Assembly (NCBI GenBank): GCA_024640745.1
Contig: JAHEEL010000063.1
Location: 1-11,007, forward strand
Length of the DNA stretch: 11,007 nucleotides
Reading direction: 5' to 3'
Source: Actinomycetes bacterium
GTDB taxonomy: Bacteria; Actinomycetota; Acidimicrobiia; Spongiisociales; UBA5794
A program made the translations under genes and the position numbers. Below the pieces are notes generated by a model. It had not been told where the DNA came from and did no database searches. It saw nothing but the letters and a program-made list of their open reading frames with translations. Shown piece after piece: positions 6,893 to 11,007 of this stretch (position 1 is its first letter; every line of letters begins with the position of its first letter).

Positions 6893-7825
6893 ATGTCACG
6901 GTACGCCATACTGTTTCCGGGCCAGGGGAGCCAGCACGTCGGCATGGGTGCCGATGTCTTTGCCGCGTACCCGGATCTCCTCGGGGCGGTTGCCGATGAG
7001 ATCGTCGGATGGCCGATGGAGCCGCTGGTCGGTCAGGGGCCGATCGAGGAACTCACCCGGACCGAGCACGCCCAGCCGACGCTCTACGGCGTGGCGTATG
7101 CGCTCTGGATCGCGCTGGCCGAAGCGTTGCCGATGCCACCGGCCGCAGCCGCCGGGCATTCGCTCGGCGAGTACACCGCACTCGCAGCATCTTCGGTGCT
7201 CTCATATGAGGATGGCCTCCGACTGGTTGCAGAAAGGGGTCGCGCAATGGCCGATGCCGCGGCGTCGGGGGAACCATCGGGAATGGCAGCATTGATCGGT
7301 GCTGATGTCGAGCTCGCGGAAGCGGTTGCAGCGAACCGCCGGGACGACGGCGGGAGGCTCTGGGTGGCAAACGTCAATGCTCCGACGCAGATCGTGCTCG
7401 CCGGGAGCAAACCCGATATCGAGTGGATCTGCGAGCACGCCCGAGAACTCGGCATCCGGCGGGCGATGCCGCTCGCCGTCGCCGGAGGATTCCATTCCCC
7501 CTTCATGGCGCCGGCCGCTGCTCGACTCGGCACAGCCCTCGACGCCACGCGGTTCTCACCGGCGTCGTTCCCCGTGTACGCGAATACCACCGCCCGACCG
7601 GTCGAGAGTCCGCGAAGGCAATTGGCCGAGCAGCTGGTCCAGCCGGTTCGCTTCGCCGATTCCATCCGGCAGATGTTCGACGATGGGATCTCCACGTTCA
7701 TCCATGTGGGCCCGGGGGATGTCACCGCGGGGCTCGCCAAACGGACGGTTCCGGAGGCGACCGTCCACGTCGTGTCGGAACTCGGCGACATCTCCGCCGT
7801 CGCGAACGGCGTTTTCATACAATGA
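6893..7825 (+). CDS. fabD: Malonyl-CoA:ACP transacylase FabD
   Basis: A 310-residue enzyme that moves malonyl from CoA to acyl carrier protein for type II fatty-acid synthesis in the cytoplasm. Motifs in order are FPGQGSQ (8-14), Gln61 in EHAQPTLY, the nucleophile Ser90 in GHSLGEY, Arg115 (malonyl carboxylate), NVNAPTQ (160-166) and the catalytic His201 in GGFHSPFM. Spacing matches E. coli FabD closely (Ser92, His201). The ATG at 6893 is chosen because the FabD fold begins there and GGAG lies nine bases upstream. The same frame stays open leftward through the tandem repeat, but that extension has no homology I recognise. It is the first gene of the fab operon; its stop is 26 bases from the preferred fabH start. 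Confidence 0.96.
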   Translation: MSRYAILFPGQGSQHVGMGADVFAAYPDLLGAVADEIVGWPMEPLVGQGPIEELTRTEHAQPTLYGVAYALWIALAEALPMPPAAAAGHSLGEYTALAASSVLSYEDGLRLVAERGRAMADAAASGEPSGMAALIGADVELAEAVAANRRDDGGRLWVANVNAPTQIVLAGSKPDIEWICEHARELGIRRAMPLAVAGGFHSPFMAPAAARLGTALDATRFSPASFPVYANTTARPVESPRRQLAEQLVQPVRFADSIRQMFDDGISTFIHVGPGDVTAGLAKRTVPEATVHVVSELGDISAVANGVFIQ

Positions 7826-7839
7826 CGGGCCGCGCAGAC

Positions 7840-7845
7840 GAAGGA
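7840..7845 (+). promoter_or_regulatory. Ribosome binding site of fabH
   Basis: GAAGGA sits six bases before the ATG at 7852. It supports this start over the in-frame ATG at 7822, which overlaps the fabD stop as ATGA but would add ten residues not found in FabH proteins. Confidence 0.65.
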
Positions 7846-7851
7846 CGCACC

Positions 7852-8913
7852 ATGCAGCGAGCGACGATTACCGGCTGGGGGCGATGCACGCCGGAAGGGG
7901 TGGTCACCAACGACGAACTGGCGACCGTCATCGATACCTCAGACGAGTGGATCGCAACGCGCTCGGGGATCCGGCAGCGAATGGTGTCGCACGTCGACAA
8001 CTCTGACATGGCCACCGTGGCCGGCCGACACGCGCTCGCTGCGGCCGGCATGGAGGCGTCCGACCTCGACTACATCCTGGTGGCGACCTGCACCCCGGAC
8101 CGCTTCATTCCCGCCATGGCCTGCCATGTCCAGGCAAAGCTCGGCGCTGTCCATGCCGCCGCAACCGACACCAATGCCGGATGCACCGGCTTCATCTACG
8201 GGCTCAATCTCGCAAATGGCCTGATCGCCACCGGATCGGCCCGCCGCATTCTGCTCATCGGGTCCGAACGCCTCACGGCTTATCTCGACCTCGAACGGCG
8301 AGACACGGCCGTTCTGTTCGGGGACGGTGCCGGAGCGGTCATTCTCGAAGCGACGGACGGATCGGACGGCATCGTTTCCATCAACGTCGGCTCCAACGGG
8401 GATCTCGCCGGCGCGCTGACCGTCGAGGGCGCCGGCTCGTCGTGGATGGATGTCCCGACACCCGTTCGGGTCGTCATGGACGGTCGCGAGGTATTTCGGA
8501 ATGCCGTCGTCGGGATGGCGGCCGCCGCCGAACAGGCGCTCGATGAGGCGGGTTGGACGGTCGACGACATCGACCTTCTGATCCCGCACCAGGCGAACCT
8601 CAGAATCATCGATGCCACCACGAAGCGGCTCGAACTCGAGGACCATCAAGTGTGCGTGAACATCGCCGACTACGGCAATACCTCCGCCGCCTCGATTCCG
8701 ATCGCGCTCTCGGAGGCGATCGATCAGGGGCGCGTTGCGCCCGGCTCGAAGCTCGTCCTGGTTGCGTTCGGCGCCGGGCTCACGTGGGGAGCCACCGCCA
8801 TTCAATGGGGCGAACGGACCGAGCCGGAGGCACGGAGCGCTGCGGCGCTCCCGCCCAGCGATCGAACCGGGCTCCAGATCCTGGTCGACCGACAGAATGC
8901 GCGCCCGACATGA
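7852..8913 (+). CDS. fabH: Beta-ketoacyl-ACP synthase III FabH
   Basis: A 353-residue condensing enzyme that starts each fatty acid by joining an acyl-CoA primer to malonyl-ACP. The catalytic triad is intact: Cys111 in TNAGCTGF, His246 in IPHQAN and Asn276 in YGNTSAAS, matching E. coli Cys112, His244 and Asn274. The N-terminal VTNDEL and DEWIATRSGIRQR blocks are typical. The thiolase fold ends at GLTWGATAIQWG near residue 320, where most FabH proteins stop, but here about 33 further residues follow, rich in Ala, Arg and Glu. In actinobacteria FabH often accepts branched primers, though the sequence does not prove this. The stop overlaps the fabG start (ATGA at 8910-8913), so the two are translationally coupled. 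Confidence 0.96.
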   Translation: MQRATITGWGRCTPEGVVTNDELATVIDTSDEWIATRSGIRQRMVSHVDNSDMATVAGRHALAAAGMEASDLDYILVATCTPDRFIPAMACHVQAKLGAVHAAATDTNAGCTGFIYGLNLANGLIATGSARRILLIGSERLTAYLDLERRDTAVLFGDGAGAVILEATDGSDGIVSINVGSNGDLAGALTVEGAGSSWMDVPTPVRVVMDGREVFRNAVVGMAAAAEQALDEAGWTVDDIDLLIPHQANLRIIDATTKRLELEDHQVCVNIADYGNTSAASIPIALSEAIDQGRVAPGSKLVLVAFGAGLTWGATAIQWGERTEPEARSAAALPPSDRTGLQILVDRQNARPT

Positions 8914-9644
8914 GCCGCGTCGCACTGGTCACCGGTGGCTCGCGCGGCATCGGGCGCGCCATCGCGTTGCGTCTGGCCGCCGATGGGCACCAGGTTGCCG
9001 TCAACTACGCCGCGAGTGCCGCTTCCGCCCATGACGTCGTCGAGGCGATTGTCGCCCGAGGCGGGACGGCACGGGCCGTACAGGCCGACGTGGGCGATGC
9101 CGACGCGGTGGCTTCCATGTTCGGCGAGATCGAGGACCACTTTGGACGCGTCGGAATCCTCGTCAACAACGCGGGAATCACTCGGGATGATCTTCTGCTG
9201 CGCATGGGAGTCGACGCATGGGACGAGGTGATCGAGACCAACCTTCGCTCCGTCTACCTGTGTTCCAGGGCGGCGATGCGCGGCATGCTTCGGCTCAAGT
9301 GGGGCCGGATCATCTCGATGAGTTCGATCTCAGGGATATCCGGGAATCCCGGCCAGGCAAACTACGCTGCATCAAAAGCCGCGATCATCGGCTTCTCGAA
9401 ATCAGTGGCGCGCGAGGTTGGTTCGCGCAACATCACGGTCAATGTGGTGGCACCCGGGTTCATCGAGACCGACATGACCGACAAGCTCGGATCGGAGATT
9501 GCTGAAGAAGTGGCGCAGCGCGTCGCACTCGGGCGCCTCGGAAGGCCCGAGGAGATCGCCGCAGCGGTGGGCTATCTTGCCTCCGACGATGCGGCGTACG
9601 TAACCGGACAGACGCTCGTCGTTGACGGCGGGCTGGCTCTCTAG
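8910..9644 (+). CDS. fabG: 3-oxoacyl-ACP reductase FabG
   Basis: A 244-residue short-chain dehydrogenase/reductase that reduces 3-oxoacyl-ACP to the 3-hydroxy form with NADPH. The nucleotide motif TGGSRGIG is at 8-15 with Arg12 favouring NADPH. NNAG is at 86-89. The catalytic tetrad is Asn111, Ser139, Tyr152 and Lys156, one position beyond E. coli FabG. The C-terminal block GQTLVVDGG is standard. The ATG overlaps the fabH stop and lacks a Shine-Dalgarno, so ribosomes probably re-initiate after fabH. Its place between a priming synthase and acpP argues strongly for FabG rather than another reductase of this large family. Confidence 0.96.
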   Translation: MSRVALVTGGSRGIGRAIALRLAADGHQVAVNYAASAASAHDVVEAIVARGGTARAVQADVGDADAVASMFGEIEDHFGRVGILVNNAGITRDDLLLRMGVDAWDEVIETNLRSVYLCSRAAMRGMLRLKWGRIISMSSISGISGNPGQANYAASKAAIIGFSKSVAREVGSRNITVNVVAPGFIETDMTDKLGSEIAEEVAQRVALGRLGRPEEIAAAVGYLASDDAAYVTGQTLVVDGGLAL

Positions 9645-9653
9645 AAAGGCCAC

Positions 9654-9660
9654 AAGGAGG
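9654..9660 (+). promoter_or_regulatory. Strong ribosome binding site of acpP
   Basis: AAGGAGG is a full Shine-Dalgarno match, nine bases before the ATG at 9670. It is the best in the operon, in line with the need for high carrier-protein levels. It also rules out the in-frame upstream ATG at 9622, which lies inside fabG. Confidence 0.85.
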
Positions 9661-9669
9661 CTCAACCAC

Positions 9670-9915
9670 ATGGATCGAACAGAGATCGAATCGAAACTCA
9701 CGGATCTGCTCGTCGACGAACTCGGCATCGAGCGGGACGCGATCACGAGCAACGCCAAATTCGAAGAGGATCTGGACGTCGACTCGCTCGGCGTGGTCGA
9801 GTTGCTGATGGCGCTCGAAGACAACTTCGGCGTCAAGATCCCGGATGAGGAGGCAGAGCAGATCACCACGGTCGGGGAAGCCGTCGATCTCGTGGAGATC
9901 AAGCTCAACGGCTGA
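9670..9915 (+). CDS. acpP: Acyl carrier protein AcpP
   Basis: An 81-residue acidic protein that carries growing acyl chains on a 4'-phosphopantetheine arm. The attachment site is Ser39 in the DSL motif (38-40), at the start of helix II, followed by the typical GVVELLMALEDNFGVKIPDE. Four helices are expected, and length is normal. The start at 9670 follows a strong ribosome site; the gene is 25 bases after fabG and 10 bases before fabF. Position in the fab operon identifies it as the primary-metabolism carrier rather than a polyketide or peptide carrier. Confidence 0.97.
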   Translation: MDRTEIESKLTDLLVDELGIERDAITSNAKFEEDLDVDSLGVVELLMALEDNFGVKIPDEEAEQITTVGEAVDLVEIKLNG

Positions 9916-9925
9916 GGGGGAATCC

Positions 9926-11007
9926 ATGAACGACCGTCGCGTCGTTGTCACGGGCCTTGGCACGATCAACCCCGTAGGTGTCGATGTCGCCTCGACGTGG
10001 AGCGGCTTGCTGAGCGGTCGGTCCGGAATCGGCCCGATTACGCAGATCGACGCATCCGACCTTCCGTCCCGGATCGCCGGGGAGATATCGGGATTCGACG
10101 TCGAGGCCTACATGCCGCGACGTCAAGCCCGCCGTATGGATCCGTACGCGCAGTACTTCTGGGTCGCGAGCCGAGAAGCACTCGCAGACGCCGGCATCGA
10201 CTACGCCGAAGACGACCCTGAGTCGTATCGCTCCGGCGTTGTCGTGGGCACCGGCATCGGGGGAGTCGTGACGTTCGAGGAGGAGCTGACGACGCTGCTC
10301 GAAGTCGGACCGCACCGATTGAGCCCCTTCGGCATTCCCAAAGTCATCGCGAACATGGCCGGCGGTCAGGCATCCATCGACTTCCGCCTCTACGGGCCGA
10401 ACACGACGGTCGTCACCGCGTGCGCGGCGTCGGCGAACGCGATCGGTGATGCGGCCACGATCATCCAACGTGGTTCCGCCGATCTGATGCTCGCCGGTGG
10501 CTCCGACGCGTCGATCACGCGCTTCGCCGTCGGCGGATTCTCTCAGGCGCGAGCGCTGAGCACTCGGAACGACGATCCGCAGGGGGCGAGTCGCCCGTTC
10601 GACGTCGATCGCGACGGGTTCGTCATGGCCGAAGGCGGCGCTGCGCTGGTCCTCGAGGAACGGGAACACGCCCTGGCGCGCGGAGCGAGCATCCATGCCG
10701 AGTTGCTCGGCTACGGCATGTCGTCGGATGGGTACCACGTCACCCTGCCTCGACCGGGAGGGGGAGGAGCGATTCGCGCGATGCAGGCGGCTCTCGACGA
10801 TGCCGGGCTGGCGGCGGGGCAGATCTCCTATGTCAACGCTCATGGAACGTCGACGGCGGCCAACGATGTCACCGAGACGATGGCGATCAAGGCGGTCTTC
10901 GGCGAGGACGCCTATCGGATCCCCATCTCCTCGACGAAATCGATGAGTGGGCACTTACTCGGCGGTGCCGGGGCATTCGAAGCGGTTGCCGGTGTGATGG
11001 CGATTCG
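9926..11007 (+). CDS. fabF: Beta-ketoacyl-ACP synthase II FabF (3' end cut by window)
   Basis: The first 360 codons of an elongation condensing enzyme that extends acyl-ACP by two carbons using malonyl-ACP. It opens with RRVVVTGLGTINPVG. The nucleophile Cys166 lies in VTACAASANAIG, the two active-site histidines are His306 (NAHGTST) and His343 (SGHLLGGAG), and Lys338 is in SSTKSMSGH, matching E. coli FabF Cys163, His303, Lys335 and His340 with a constant shift of three. Family proteins are about 410-420 residues, so some 50-60 residues lie beyond the window. GAGGGGGA (9914-9921) gives a ribosome site four bases before the ATG. Downstream genes are not visible. Confidence 0.97.
   Translation, partial: MNDRRVVVTGLGTINPVGVDVASTWSGLLSGRSGIGPITQIDASDLPSRIAGEISGFDVEAYMPRRQARRMDPYAQYFWVASREALADAGIDYAEDDPESYRSGVVVGTGIGGVVTFEEELTTLLEVGPHRLSPFGIPKVIANMAGGQASIDFRLYGPNTTVVTACAASANAIGDAATIIQRGSADLMLAGGSDASITRFAVGGFSQARALSTRNDDPQGASRPFDVDRDGFVMAEGGAALVLEEREHALARGASIHAELLGYGMSSDGYHVTLPRPGGGGAIRAMQAALDDAGLAAGQISYVNAHGTSTAANDVTETMAIKAVFGEDAYRIPISSTKSMSGHLLGGAGAFEAVAGVMAI

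Noticed and set aside
7822..7851. Alternative fabH start at the ATGA overlap with the fabD stop
   Set aside because: It is possible through coupling, but the ATG at 7852 has a GAAGGA ribosome site and matches where FabH proteins begin.
7939..8925. Long minus-strand open frame antisense to fabH
   Set aside because: It overlaps an unmistakable fabH with an intact triad, and its translation looks like arginine/glycine-rich noise.
9905..10954. Long minus-strand open frame antisense to fabF
   Set aside because: fabF is complete in motifs over this range; the antisense frame is open because of high GC at third codon positions.

Overview
The window is GC-rich, densely packed bacterial chromosome with ten protein genes, all of recognisable families. 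Gene content suggests a high-GC actinobacterium: a Cys-anchored beta-propeller protein, a DUF3417-type glucan phosphorylase, a fab operon, and two genes with a TAnnnT box a few bases before the ATG and no Shine-Dalgarno sequence. Codon usage looks even throughout and I see no sign of recent transfer. A lineage such as Acidimicrobiia is possible, but I cannot establish it from the sequence alone.

Layout from left to right. (1) A minus-strand beta-propeller lipoprotein starts at a GTG at 1743 and runs off the left edge. (2) Divergent from it across 79 bp is a plus-strand ROK-family sugar kinase, translationally coupled (TGATG) to a small DUF1232 protein. (3) After a 127-bp gap comes an AlaC-like PLP aminotransferase. 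(4) Convergent with it, overlapping by 8 bp at the stop codons, is a minus-strand alpha-glucan phosphorylase (GlgP type). (5) A 332-bp divergent intergenic region (6561-6892) holds a 69-bp tandem repeat with hairpin potential and the control region for the last block. (6) The type II fatty-acid operon fabD-fabH-fabG-acpP-fabF runs rightward; fabF is cut by the window end.

How the genes fit together. Glycogen or maltodextrin phosphorolysis by GlgP would give glucose-1-phosphate, and the ROK kinase could phosphorylate free glucose, so a carbohydrate-use theme is plausible for the left half. The aminotransferase links pyruvate and glutamate to alanine. The fab block supplies malonyl transfer (FabD), priming condensation (FabH), beta-ketoacyl reduction (FabG), the carrier (AcpP) and elongation condensation (FabF). 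The enzymes' catalytic residues are all present, and so is the AcpP attachment serine. The dehydratase (FabZ/FabA or HadAB type) and the enoyl reductase are not in the window.

I do not see a novel multi-gene system here. The most unusual items are the 69-bp tandem repeat between glgP and fabD, the palindromic shared stop site TCAGCTGA of the convergent pair, two probable leaderless starts, and a C-terminal tail on FabH. No rRNA, tRNA, CRISPR array, insertion sequence or phage gene was recognised.
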